DNA of 64,000 nucleotides, from NCBI RefSeq assembly GCF_000246855.1, contig NC_016609.1, positions 6,026,744 through 6,090,743 of the forward strand, given 5' to 3'. The position numbers were made by a program, and so were the translations under genes. Positions 24,907-32,870 of this stretch are shown one piece after another. This stretch comes from Niastella koreensis GR20-10 (GTDB lineage: Bacteria > Bacteroidota > Bacteroidia > Chitinophagales > Chitinophagaceae). Below the pieces are notes generated by a model. That model saw only the letters and a program-made list of their open reading frames with translations, made no database searches and was not told the DNA's origin. Numbering within the stretch: the first letter of the stretch is position 1; the number at the start of each line of letters is the position of its first letter.

Positions 24907-25383
24907 ATGACCACGAAAAACTCAAAGCTTTATCATCTGTTTTTAGTTTTAGCTATTCTTAATTTCGCCGCATTTTATTTATTAGCCGGCAAATCTGTAC
25001 TTACTATACATTCCGAAAATAAAGGTACTTGGGATGACAAAATTTTCAATTATTATATCAGTATATCCATACTTATTTTGTTGATATGGTTATCATACTG
25101 GATTGTTAGAAAGAAACCAACTTCACGGAATCTGACCTTGCTACACATATTTATAACATTTATCACTGCCTTTATCCTGCCAGAAGTAATAAATAATTTT
25201 TTTAATCCAATGCCAAGACGATATTTAGACTATGGCAACGGTTTTAAATTTTCAGACTTATATGGCGAAATGACGTTAACGTTTTGGATTGTTGGAATTT
25301 TATTATTGACAAGTGAATTACTGTTAATCACAAATCTCCAACAGCAAGCCAAGAAAACTGCCCTCCTTAATATGGAGTTTTAA
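24907..25383 (+). CDS. Hypothetical membrane protein, four helices
   Basis: A 158-residue protein with hydrophobic helices at about 10-30, 48-67, 78-96 and 122-142, and a lysine-rich C-terminus. I do not recognise a family. It lies 31 bp after the phosphatase pseudogene and 22 bp before the GNAT gene, all plus strand. Base composition matches the rest of the island (A/T-rich). Confidence 0.55.
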   Translation: MTTKNSKLYHLFLVLAILNFAAFYLLAGKSVLTIHSENKGTWDDKIFNYYISISILILLIWLSYWIVRKKPTSRNLTLLHIFITFITAFILPEVINNFFNPMPRRYLDYGNGFKFSDLYGEMTLTFWIVGILLLTSELLLITNLQQQAKKTALLNMEF

Positions 25384-25405
25384 AATGCTTTAATACCACA
25401 ATTAT

Positions 25406-25885
25406 ATGATCGTTCCATGCAATACCGGCGACTTTTCAACTATCTACGATATTATCAATGACGGCGCCAGCGCCTACAAAGGCATTATTCCGGCTGACCG
25501 CTGGCATGAACCCTATATGTCGATCACAGAACTTCAAACACAAATCGGGGAAGGCGTGCAATTCTGGTGCTATAAAACTGAGGAAATAATTGAAGGCGTG
25601 ATGGGCATCCAGTTCAAAGAGGATGTAACATTGATACGCCATGCTTATGTCAGAACAGCAAAAAGAAACAATGGGATTGGAGGCAAGCTATTAGCTCATT
25701 TGCGTAGTATCGCGAATACACGGATTTTGATTGGGACTTGGGCGGATGCAAAGTGGGCAATCGCGTTTTATGAAAAACATGGGTTTCGTCTAGTCACCGA
25801 GCAAGATAAGAATTCATTATTGCGCCGGTATTGGAACATCCCGGAACGTCAGGTGGAAACTTCAGTGGTTCTTACAAGCGTTTAA
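25406..25885 (+). CDS. GNAT family N-acetyltransferase
   Basis: A 159-residue acetyltransferase. Motif A RTAKRNNGIGGKLLAHL binds acetyl-CoA (about 84-100), and the C-terminal AIAFYEKHGFRLV is motif B. The N-terminal strand reads IVPCNTGDFSTIYDIINDGA. Family members acetylate amines on small molecules or proteins; the substrate is unknown. Its 3' end overlaps the 3' end of a small minus-strand gene by 14 bp. Confidence 0.85.
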   Translation: MIVPCNTGDFSTIYDIINDGASAYKGIIPADRWHEPYMSITELQTQIGEGVQFWCYKTEEIIEGVMGIQFKEDVTLIRHAYVRTAKRNNGIGGKLLAHLRSIANTRILIGTWADAKWAIAFYEKHGFRLVTEQDKNSLLRRYWNIPERQVETSVVLTSV

Positions 25886-26033
25886 ATGACTCTGGCAAAC
25901 CTGCTTTCTTTAGAAACTCCGATGCCATATCTCTTTTCTTAACGAAATAGGGATCATTAGCATAGTTATTTGCAGCCTTAGTATCTACTTTTTTAGCTAT
26001 ACTTTTTTGCTTCCCTTTCTTGATGTTCTTCAT
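25872..26033 (-). CDS. Small basic hypothetical protein (53 aa)
   Basis: ATG at 26031-26033, stop TAA at 25872. The 53 residues are very basic at the start (KNIKKGKQKSIAKKV), then KAANNYANDPYFVKKRDMA and a helical EFLKKAGLPESF tail. I have a weak impression of similar small proteins in Bacteroidota, with no known function. It converges with the GNAT gene, overlapping it tail to tail. Confidence 0.5.
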   Translation of the reverse strand: MKNIKKGKQKSIAKKVDTKAANNYANDPYFVKKRDMASEFLKKAGLPESFKRL

Positions 26034-26074
26034 AATCAAAATTCATAATTAAAAATAGACTGAACAAAACTGCA

Positions 26075-26109
26075 ATATAATTGGCCAGTTGGAGACTGGC
26101 CAATTATAT
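26075..26109. repeat. Long A/T-rich palindrome, 15-bp arms, 5-nt loop
   Basis: ATATAATTGGCCAGT and its exact complement flank TGGAG. It is built like the palindrome at 16421-16455. It could terminate transcription in both directions between the small protein gene and the ORF6N gene. Confidence 0.55.
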
Positions 26110-26200
26110 TATGCTCATTACCTGCCTTTTATAATTCGCCGTCAACGACAGCCAAATTGTAGCTCATTATCAATTGGGCCGTTATCACAATGGCACAACT

Positions 26201-26755
26201 CTACCTTTTAAATCCTATTCTATCCCTATCTTCCCATTTCCTTTGTTCCGCTTTCTCATCCAGCAAGTTTTCCAGGGCATCATAAATTTGGTTGAGTTGG
26301 ACATCATGTTCGCCTAAGCGCTCTTTAATTTGTTTTAATTGTTCTACCAGGTCGTTTTCCTTATAAACAACCCGCCTTATTTGAATAAAAGCTCTCATGA
26401 TAGCAATGTTCATGTTTATTGCCCGATCACTATTTAGTATACCGCTGAGCATAGCAACGCCCTGTTCAGTAAAAGCATAGGGCAACGCACTATTGGGGCG
26501 CCTACTTGGGTATGTCATCACAAATTGTGATGACATACTTTTCTGTGAACTCTCCATCTGCAATCTTATACTTTCCCACTCGTCTCTTGTTAGTTGAAAC
26601 ATAAAATCGGCAGGGAAACGCTTTCCATTCCGCTTAACAGACTGGTTAAATATTCTTGTTTCTACATCGTAAAGGGCAGCCAGATCTCTGTCAAGCATCA
26701 CCCTTTCGCCTCTTATTTCATAAATTCTATTTTGAATACTTTGAATAATTTCCAT
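26201..26755 (-). CDS. ORF6N domain protein
   Basis: A 184-residue protein with an ORF6N domain (about 5-95: IYEIRGERVMLDRDLAALYDV, then NQSVKRNGKRFPADFMFQLT) and a C-terminal helical region (about 120-175, charged, likely coiled coil). ORF6N is a DNA-binding domain of phage and mobile-element regulators. TEQGVAMLSGIL is the conserved end of the domain. The position next to an integrase fits a role in the element. Complete. Confidence 0.85.
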   Translation of the reverse strand: MEIIQSIQNRIYEIRGERVMLDRDLAALYDVETRIFNQSVKRNGKRFPADFMFQLTRDEWESIRLQMESSQKSMSSQFVMTYPSRRPNSALPYAFTEQGVAMLSGILNSDRAINMNIAIMRAFIQIRRVVYKENDLVEQLKQIKERLGEHDVQLNQIYDALENLLDEKAEQRKWEDRDRIGFKR

Positions 26756-26951
26756 TTTACTATATTTAAACTGTAAAAAGTTTCTGTCAGCTCAGGCAAC
26801 GATCGACCAAGTCAGTTGTCAAGCCGTCCTTGACAACTGAAATCTAATTGCTCATGATTAACCATCCGAGCAACCACATATCGGCTTTTCGTGATGCTTG
26901 ATTTAATGTCCAGCAAAACTGGTATAATGGTGATTCTGCATAGTTTATTGA

Positions 26952-28325
26952 TTAATGGTTAATGTCCTTATTTAAAACAATTGAAGTATCGGTTTGTACC
27001 AACCGCATCCCATCCCTCTTTATCCACAGTTCCTTTATTTTATTTGCCGCCTCTTCCGGTGAAATTCGGATGTACTTATAAAAATCCTTCGTGCGCTTAT
27101 GTCCGCTGATCTTCATGATCAGCTCAACAGGTGTACCAGCCAGGAATTCATTGGTACAAAACGATCGACGGGCAGTATGCGAAGTGATCCAATCGTATTT
27201 GGGTTTAACGACCTCGATGTTTTTATTTCCTTTTTTGTAGGAGAATTTAATGGAGCGGTTTAGTCCAGCCAGCTTGCCAATGGTTTTTATATGGCGGTTA
27301 AATTCTGGATTGGTAAGTGCTGGTATCTTTTCTTTAAACTGCCGGGTGAAGATGTGCTTGGCTTCTTCCCGTAAGGGAATAATTACCCAGTGATCTGATT
27401 TCTCCTGCTTCTTATAAAGCATATCCCGCTGCAGGTCTTCTGGCTTTAAAGTGGAAAAGTCGGAGAAGCGTAAACCAGTTAAACAGGCTAAAACAAACAG
27501 ATCCCGGTATTCAACCAGGTGGGGATGGGCCGATAAATCAGTTTGGTAAATGGCTATTATTTCCTGATGGGTTAAATAAATGGCATCGCTTTCTTCTTCC
27601 GGTATCTTGAAATCGGTAAGATCGATTGGCGCAATAATCTTTCTTTTCACCCGGTCTTTTAAAAAGCCGCGCAGGTGTTTAATGGTTTTACCAATGGTAT
27701 TCAACTTTAAGCCAGTTAATACTTCCTGGCGGCGCATATGCACATGTTCAAAGGTGAGGTAGTCAATAAAGTCGTGGTAGAAATTAAAATCAAAGCTGGC
27801 GAAGCTGATCTTTTCTTGCCGATACTTTTCAAATGCCTGCAAATGCCCTTTAACGTTTGAATAAACGGTCAGCGTTGCCTTGCTTACTTTTCGCTCCTTG
27901 GTTTTGATATACTCGTCAAACTGGTAATAAATATCATGCTTCGCTTCTTTTTTGGCAAGCTCCTGCTTGGCAACTGTGGTTACCCGTTCGTCGAGAGATT
28001 GTAAATTGAGAGTCGGGGTGAATGCCTTTTTTACAAATGCTCCTTTGTCGGTGATCTGTTTTCGGGTTGCTTCAGCAACCAGGTCTTCCACCAGACGCTT
28101 TAATCTTAATAATTCATCATTTAGCTTTACCGCATCACCAAACTGATTCGGAAGCTCTGCTGTAATCTTTTGCTGCTTCGATTGCCAGTACGCAGGTGGG
28201 ATAAAAATACTGGTGTTAAGAAGTGTGCGCTTTTCTCTGCTATAGCAATACTGCAGAAAAATTGGCGCGGTACCATCTCTTCGAGTCCACTTTTCTTTAC
28301 AAATTGCTCTAATCGGTAACAACAT
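26952..28325 (-). CDS. Tyrosine recombinase (phage integrase family)
   Basis: A 457-residue Bacteroidota-type integrase: an N-terminal arm-binding domain (about 1-60), a coiled linker, a SAM-like core-binding domain (about 130-235) and a catalytic domain (about 245-435). Catalytic residues visible are Arg286 (TGLRFSD), His383-x-x-Arg386 (SHTARR), His409 (SGHKR) and nucleophile Tyr418 (FYKYIR). It is transcribed away from the tRNA-Asp gene 160 bp to its right and has a 16-bp repeat of the tRNA 3' end about 10 kb away. It is therefore the likely integrase of the 18517-28485 island. Confidence 0.93.
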   Translation of the reverse strand: MLLPIRAICKEKWTRRDGTAPIFLQYCYSREKRTLLNTSIFIPPAYWQSKQQKITAELPNQFGDAVKLNDELLRLKRLVEDLVAEATRKQITDKGAFVKKAFTPTLNLQSLDERVTTVAKQELAKKEAKHDIYYQFDEYIKTKERKVSKATLTVYSNVKGHLQAFEKYRQEKISFASFDFNFYHDFIDYLTFEHVHMRRQEVLTGLKLNTIGKTIKHLRGFLKDRVKRKIIAPIDLTDFKIPEEESDAIYLTHQEIIAIYQTDLSAHPHLVEYRDLFVLACLTGLRFSDFSTLKPEDLQRDMLYKKQEKSDHWVIIPLREEAKHIFTRQFKEKIPALTNPEFNRHIKTIGKLAGLNRSIKFSYKKGNKNIEVVKPKYDWITSHTARRSFCTNEFLAGTPVELIMKISGHKRTKDFYKYIRISPEEAANKIKELWIKRDGMRLVQTDTSIVLNKDINH

Positions 28326-28331
28326 AATTTT

Positions 28332-28371
28332 AGTCGATTTTTTAGTCGATTCAACAATGTGTCTACCTGAA
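28332..28371. promoter_or_regulatory. Right-end candidate integrase arm sites
   Basis: Two AGTCGATT units 12 bp apart (28332-28354), then GTCTACCTGAA (28361-28371). Counterparts occur just inside the other end of the island: a GGTCGATT pair at 18564-18586, and the inverse TTCAGGTAGAC at 18620-18630. They lie between the integrase start and the tRNA. The region may also hold the integrase promoter. Confidence 0.6.
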
Positions 28372-28485
28372 TTAAAGATCGGAAGAATAAAAACTGCCCG
28401 CTGTTATGAATACCTGAAAATCAACCGGCTAGAAGTAAAGATGGGTAAAAAGCAAAAAGGTCCATCATTGCTGATGAACCTTTTT

Positions 28486-28501
28486 TGCGGACCGGACGGG
28501 A
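28486..28501. other. attachment site, tRNA-proximal copy
   Basis: TGCGGACCGGACGGGA, the 3' end of tRNA-Asp on the minus strand plus two bases, is identical to 18501-18516. Integration here keeps the tRNA intact. Confidence 0.85.
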
Positions 28502-28561
28502 CTCGAACCCGCGACCTCCGCCGTGACAGGGCGGCATTCTAACCAACTGAACTACCGATCC
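28488..28561 (-). tRNA. tRNA-Asp (anticodon GTC)
   Basis: A 74-nt cloverleaf on the minus strand. The acceptor stem is GGATCGG with CCGGTCC (one T-G pair) and a G discriminator. The D-arm is GTTCAGTTGGTTAGAAT, the anticodon loop is CTGTCAC with anticodon GTC at 28525-28527, and the T-arm contains GGGTTCGAGTCCC. The CCA is not encoded. Its 3' end is the attachment target of the adjacent integrase. Confidence 0.97.
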
Positions 28562-28608
28562 TTTTCCTTTTCAACGTTTTCGCCGGATGGCTTATCGTTT
28601 TTGGGATT

Positions 28609-28617
28609 GCAAAGATA
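28609..28617 (-). promoter_or_regulatory. tRNA-Asp promoter -7 element (TATCTTTGC)
   Basis: TATCTTTG on the minus strand matches TAnnTTTG and lies about 50 bp upstream of the tRNA 5' end. TTTTGG about 20 bp further upstream could be the -33 element. The rest of 28618-28789 shows no feature. Confidence 0.6.
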
Positions 28618-28789
28618 GGAGTTTTGAGATTCAACCAAAAAAAAGTTTCGATTATTTTGAAAGATTTTTTCGACGGCCCTTGCTCTTCTCTCTTATCAAT
28701 CCTTTCGGCAAATGTAGGGGTTTACGAAGAAACTTGTTAAGATTACTATTCATAAATTCTACCTATAATTGCTATTGAACACCTTGCTT

Positions 28790-29551
28790 ATGAAATTACA
28801 TTTCCTGCTTCTTGTTTTTATATGCCTCCTCTCCCACTTCAATGCAATCTCCCAAACCTGGCAACTGGTATGGCAGGATGAATTCACCAATGGCATTGGG
28901 CCCGACTGGGTATTTGAAACAGGCAATGGCGGCAATGGCTGGGGCAATAAAGAACTGCAGTACTACCAATCGAAAAATGCTACAGTTGAAAACGGAGAAC
29001 TGATCATCACAGCCCGTATTGACAGCGTGGGTGGTTTTAACTACACCTCAACCCGCATGAAAACCCAGGGCCGCAAATCATGGAAATATGGCAAAGTAGA
29101 AGCGCGCATAGCCATGCCGCGTTTTCAGGGCATCTGGCCGGCATTCTGGATGCTGGGCGACAATATCAGTTCTGTTGGCTGGCCTGCCTGCGGAGAGATT
29201 GATATCATGGAGCATATCAATACCGAAAACCTGAACCACGGTACCATTCACTGGAAAAAGAATAGTCAACACGCATCCAATGGCGATACCACCTCAACAA
29301 ACGTTACAGATTACCATGTATATGCCATAGAGTGGACGCCGGCAACTATTAAATGGCTGGTGGATGGTGTTCCTTTTCATGAAGCGAATATTGCCAATGG
29401 CGTGAATGACACGGAGGAATTCCACAACAACTTCTTTATCCTCCTGAATATGGCTGTTGGTGGCAACTGGCCCGGCTTTTCGATCGATAAAACTGCCTTT
29501 CCTGCCAAAATGAAAGTTGATTATGTGCGCGTGTACCAACAGAAAAACTAA
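28790..29551 (+). CDS. Glycoside hydrolase family 16 (beta-glucanase-like)
   Basis: About 253 residues from the ATG at 28790, which starts a signal peptide (KLHFLLLVFICLLSHFNAIS). A single GH16 beta-jelly-roll follows. WQDEFTNG opens the domain, and the catalytic motif is GEIDIMEHIN (two Glu, one Asp, the E-x-D-x-x-E of laminarinase-type members). VYAIEWTPATIKWLVDG and a final MKVDYVRVYQ close the fold. It probably cleaves beta-1,3 or mixed-linkage glucans outside the cytoplasm. No carbohydrate-binding or sorting domain is attached. It converges with the lipoprotein gene, 4 bp apart. Confidence 0.92.
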   Translation: MKLHFLLLVFICLLSHFNAISQTWQLVWQDEFTNGIGPDWVFETGNGGNGWGNKELQYYQSKNATVENGELIITARIDSVGGFNYTSTRMKTQGRKSWKYGKVEARIAMPRFQGIWPAFWMLGDNISSVGWPACGEIDIMEHINTENLNHGTIHWKKNSQHASNGDTTSTNVTDYHVYAIEWTPATIKWLVDGVPFHEANIANGVNDTEEFHNNFFILLNMAVGGNWPGFSIDKTAFPAKMKVDYVRVYQQKN

Positions 29552-29555
29552 CAGG

Positions 29556-30251
29556 CTATTCGCGATCCGGAGAATCTTTCATTGCTAACAGCTTTGCCAA
29601 TTCTGTTGATTTTTCCCTGTATGTTTTATTAAAATCAAAGTGCGTGTTCTCCTTTGCCTTTACACCCCGTAAGGTAAAATCGAAGTGATATATATCTTTC
29701 GTTATGGCAGTCCGGGTTGTAACAGTTGGTATTTTATCCTGATAATGGTAAACAATCTCTTCCACCTTCGATTCTGTACCGGTATTGTTTACGGTAAAAT
29801 TTCTGGCGTATACCAGGCTGTCTTTATGTAAAAGGAACTGGTCATTTGAAAAACCATATTCACCTCCATCTCCCTTAAAAAGATAAAGCGCCGTATTTTC
29901 CTGCTTATTGATAATCGTCTTCCACGACTCACAGTTGTCTCCTATGCAAACGTCTAAGGTGTAGTCCACATCTCTTAGTCCGGGTTTTGCATACAACGCA
30001 TGCACACTGTCGATAAAAGGATCACCCAATTTGATGTCGAAGTTATTTATATCCCTGAAGGGATCAGGAGCAGCAGCTTTGGGGGAATTATCCTTTACAG
30101 CGCTGTCTTTAACGGGTGCCGTGGAACTACTGTCTTTAACCTGCACCGTAGCACTATTGCTGATATTATTATTGATCGGACTGCCGGTTTGCGGGTTATT
30201 ACAACCAGCTAAAAGAAATGCACCAAGGAATATAATCGGTATTTGCTTCAT
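29556..30251 (-). CDS. Hypothetical lipoprotein
   Basis: About 231 residues from the ATG at 30251. A lipoprotein signal (MKQIPIIFLGAFLLAGC) is followed by a Ser/Thr/Lys-rich linker (about 20-60) and a compact domain (about 65-225). FRDINNFDIKLGDPFIDSV and later beta strands give no family I can name. A further in-frame ATG at 30266 would place five residues before the signal. It is transcribed in line with the PiT transporter gene, about 17 bp downstream of it. Confidence 0.7.
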   Translation of the reverse strand: MKQIPIIFLGAFLLAGCNNPQTGSPINNNISNSATVQVKDSSSTAPVKDSAVKDNSPKAAAPDPFRDINNFDIKLGDPFIDSVHALYAKPGLRDVDYTLDVCIGDNCESWKTIINKQENTALYLFKGDGGEYGFSNDQFLLHKDSLVYARNFTVNNTGTESKVEEIVYHYQDKIPTVTTRTAITKDIYHFDFTLRGVKAKENTHFDFNKTYREKSTELAKLLAMKDSPDRE

Positions 30252-30268
30252 TAAGATTACATACAAAG

Positions 30269-31273
30269 TTAAAAAAGCAAACTAAAAATCCAATAGAGCA
30301 CCATGGCAAAGAGCGCGCTCAACGGAATGGTAAGCACCCAGGCCCAGATCAAATTGAAGGTTACGCCCCAACGCACGGCACTAAACCGTTTGGTAGACCC
30401 TACCCCGATAATGGCCCCGGTAATTGTATGCGTTGTACTCACAGGAATGCCTAATAGAATTGTCAGAAAAAGGGTTAAAGCCCCCGCTCCTTCCGCACAC
30501 ACGCCTTCCAGCGGCGTTACTTTGGTAATGCGGGTACCCATTGTTTTTACAATTTTCCAGCCACCGGCCGTAGTTCCCAATGCAATGGCAGTATAACAGG
30601 CCAGCGGCAACCAACCGGGCATTTTGAACTTTTCCAACGGCATGTTATTGCCATGCAGGTTTGAATAAAACCAGATGACGGTAAAAATAAGGCCCATCGT
30701 TTTTTGAGAATCGCCGCCACCATGCGAAAGGCTTAAAGCTGCTGAAGATAATAATTGCAGCCGCTTGAAGGTCCGTTCCGCCTTCCGCACCCCGGTGTTT
30801 TTGCTAAGGTGAACGACTATTATAGTTACAAAGGCGCCCAGCACCATGCCTATTACCGGCGACAGCACCATAAAGATGAGCGCTTTTACCACGGGTTCGC
30901 TATTAACGCCCCTGAACCCGCCCGCTGCTATGGCCGCCCCTACCAGCCCGCCAATAAGCGTATGGGAAGAACTGGAAGGTATCCCATAATGCCAGGTGAG
31001 CAGGTTCCAGGAAATGGCCGCAATGGTGGCCGCCAGAATTAGATGGTAATTTATAAGATGAGATGATACTATCCCCGCAATGGTGCCAGCCACTTTGTGT
31101 TCCCGGAAAACGAAAAAAGCAATAAAATTGAATGCAGCTGCCCATATTACGGCCTGAAAACGGGTAAGCACTTTGGTGGAGACTATCGTTGCAATCGAAT
31201 TGGCGGCGTCATGAAAGCCATTCGTAAAATCAAAAATCAGCGCCAGCCCTACAATAATGATTAGTAGTACCAT
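30269..31273 (-). CDS. PiT family inorganic phosphate transporter
   Basis: A 334-residue membrane protein with about ten helices. The PHO-4 signature appears in the N-terminal half (FDFTNGFHDAANSIAT, about 14-29). A second copy of the repeat is near the C-terminus (PVSTTHTITGAIIGVG) after EGVCAEGAGA. The GIPSSSSHTLIGGL loop is the usual first-half partner. Members take up phosphate as metal-phosphate with proton. A PhoU-like partner usually precedes such genes in Bacteroidota, but none is seen here. Confidence 0.93.
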   Translation of the reverse strand: MVLLIIIVGLALIFDFTNGFHDAANSIATIVSTKVLTRFQAVIWAAAFNFIAFFVFREHKVAGTIAGIVSSHLINYHLILAATIAAISWNLLTWHYGIPSSSSHTLIGGLVGAAIAAGGFRGVNSEPVVKALIFMVLSPVIGMVLGAFVTIIVVHLSKNTGVRKAERTFKRLQLLSSAALSLSHGGGDSQKTMGLIFTVIWFYSNLHGNNMPLEKFKMPGWLPLACYTAIALGTTAGGWKIVKTMGTRITKVTPLEGVCAEGAGALTLFLTILLGIPVSTTHTITGAIIGVGSTKRFSAVRWGVTFNLIWAWVLTIPLSALFAMVLYWIFSLLF

Positions 31274-31668
31274 AGTCCGTAAATGATTGCTTGCAACAAA
31301 TATGATTAAAATCGCGATCCGGTTTGCCCGGTAACAATAAAATAATCAGACCACGATCATTAAACCGCCATTAAAATGGGACAGGATATCTCAGATATTT
31401 GGTCTAACTATGCCAAAAATTAAGGCCTTTACGGTAATACCAGCCTATGCAACCCTGCGTCCTGGAATCGAGCCATAAAAAGATTGGTCTTGAATGCATC
31501 ACCTCCACATCGCTTACGCAGCTGAATAGCTCTACATATACAAGCTTCATTAAAATCTTATCCCTGGCTGAAAACGCATCCCTCACGATCGATTATAATT
31601 AATTTACTACGGCAACAAACAGCCTGTTCTATATTAACAGCAACCAGCATTTTCAAATCCATAGTGTA
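31274..31668. other. Gap with possible decayed coding DNA
   Basis: About 395 bp. A plus-strand frame near 31445-31602 codes for about 51 residues (MQPCVLESSHKKIGLE onward) with coding-like composition, but I recognise no family. Given the broken hydrolase that follows, decayed DNA is likely. The left part should contain the promoter of the PiT gene. Confidence 0.35.
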
Positions 31669-32277
31669 GTGGCAGACTCCGGGGTTATGATTTTTTACAA
31701 CTGGGATTTCTACTGCGTACAGATCCACGACAATGAGGTTTCCTTCATTGAAGAAGCTGAAAAAACAATAACCCAGGATGGCATCTCTGTAAAGATCCAT
31801 ATTGTAAAACCTGTTGGCGCTAAAAAAGATCTTCCTGTATTTATGTTCTTCCATGGTGGCGGCTGGGTGCTGGGCGACAATCCTACACACCGTCGTTTTG
31901 TGCGGGACCTCGTTGTTGAAAGCGGCTTGGTGGCTGTATTCCCCGACTATACGCCTTCACCCGAAGCACACTTCCCGGTTGCTATTAACCAGGCTTATGC
32001 GGCCACCCAATGGGTATCGTTGCATGGTGATGAAATAGGTGTGAATGGGAAAAAACCGGCAGTTGCCGGTAACAGTGTGGGTGGCAATATGACCACTGTA
32101 GTTGCCCTGATGGCTAAAGAGAAAAAAGGTCCGGAAATAAAACAACAGGTATTGTTCTGGCCGGTAACCGACGCCAGCTTTGAAACCGGTTCTTACTGAA
32201 CCCGCTCGCCAAATTACCCCTCAACCAGGTCATCGATGCTGCAAGCCGCTGCTGAATTAAAGAACGCGCTTAAATAG
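31669..32277 (+). pseudogene. Alpha/beta hydrolase (hormone-sensitive-lipase-like), internal deletion
   Basis: The frame reads an esterase core: FMFFHGGGWVLGD oxyanion motif, PDYTPSPEAHFP, and the nucleophile elbow VAGNSVGGN. It then ends at FETGSY and a TGA at 32197-32199. In the same frame after the stop, MLQAAAELKNALK matches a typical C-terminal helix of this family, so about 110-120 internal residues carrying the catalytic Asp and His are deleted. The start is a GTG in unrelated-looking sequence. Inactive. Confidence 0.8.
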
Positions 32278-32292
32278 TTTGTTTAGGGAACG

Positions 32293-32332
32293 AAAATAAA
32301 GGGACCAGCTGCGAAGTTGGTCCCTTTATTTT
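32293..32332. terminator. Bidirectional terminator
   Basis: An 18-bp stem with one mismatch-type pair (AAAATAAAGGGACCAGCT against AGTTGGTCCCTTTATTTT) over GCGA. It lies between the convergent hydrolase and lyase-like remnants. Confidence 0.85.
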
Positions 32333-32816
32333 AATAGTGGGTATGGTTAACCACACTGTTCTTTAAATACAAAAGATCCTTCTTTTCATCTTTATTGGAA
32401 TAATGCGCCTGTTTAGCGCCATATACCCGAAGATATCCCTGGCTTAATGTAATTACTTCCTCGGCGCCCTTTCCCATAAAATCGAACATATGATATACCG
32501 GATCGGGAAAATATAGTTCCCCTTTTCCCTGGTCATTGATCTTAAACTTATACCAGAACAATTGCTCCTTATTCCTTCCATCCCAATTACCTTTTACAAA
32601 ATCAGGGTTGCCATTTAATGGGGCGCCAGGCCATTTGAACAGCATATTCCCTTTGTTATCGAACCAAAATAACTGGCTGAATAAATAAGGCTCATTGATC
32701 TTACGATTGCCATACGTTCTGCCGCCTACTACCACTTGCGGACCACTGACAGCTTTTAAAAAATTCCCCACTTGTATTTGCTGGCTATGTTCGGTTAAAC
32801 TGTAACCGTTTGACAA
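32331..32816 (-). pseudogene. Rhamnogalacturonan-lyase-like protein, C-terminal remnant
   Basis: 161 codons from a TTG. GNWDGRNKEQLFWYKF, HMFDFMGKGAEEVITL and a terminal KNSVVNHTHY look like the end of large secreted PL11-type or related beta-propeller polysaccharide lyases (usually over 600 residues). The N-terminal three quarters and signal are missing. The frame starts inside the T-run of the terminator of the ThuA gene, so it has no promoter of its own. The family call is from resemblance only. Confidence 0.6.
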
Positions 32817-32850
32817 AAAAATGGGTCCCCCGAAACCGGGAGACCCATGC
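32817..32850 (-). terminator. Terminator of the ThuA gene
   Basis: On the minus strand ATGGGTCTCCCG and CGGGGGACCCAT pair over GTTT and are followed by seven T. It lies 20 bp after the stop of the ThuA gene. Confidence 0.85.
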
Positions 32851-32870
32851 TTATTTTAAACAATTACAAT

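Noticed and set aside
28357-28542. Plus-strand 61-codon gene
   Set aside because: It overlaps the tRNA-Asp gene and the attachment site, and has no family resemblance.
31404-31586. Minus-strand 60-codon gene
   Set aside because: No domain, and the plus strand looks equally coding-like; the region is probably decayed.
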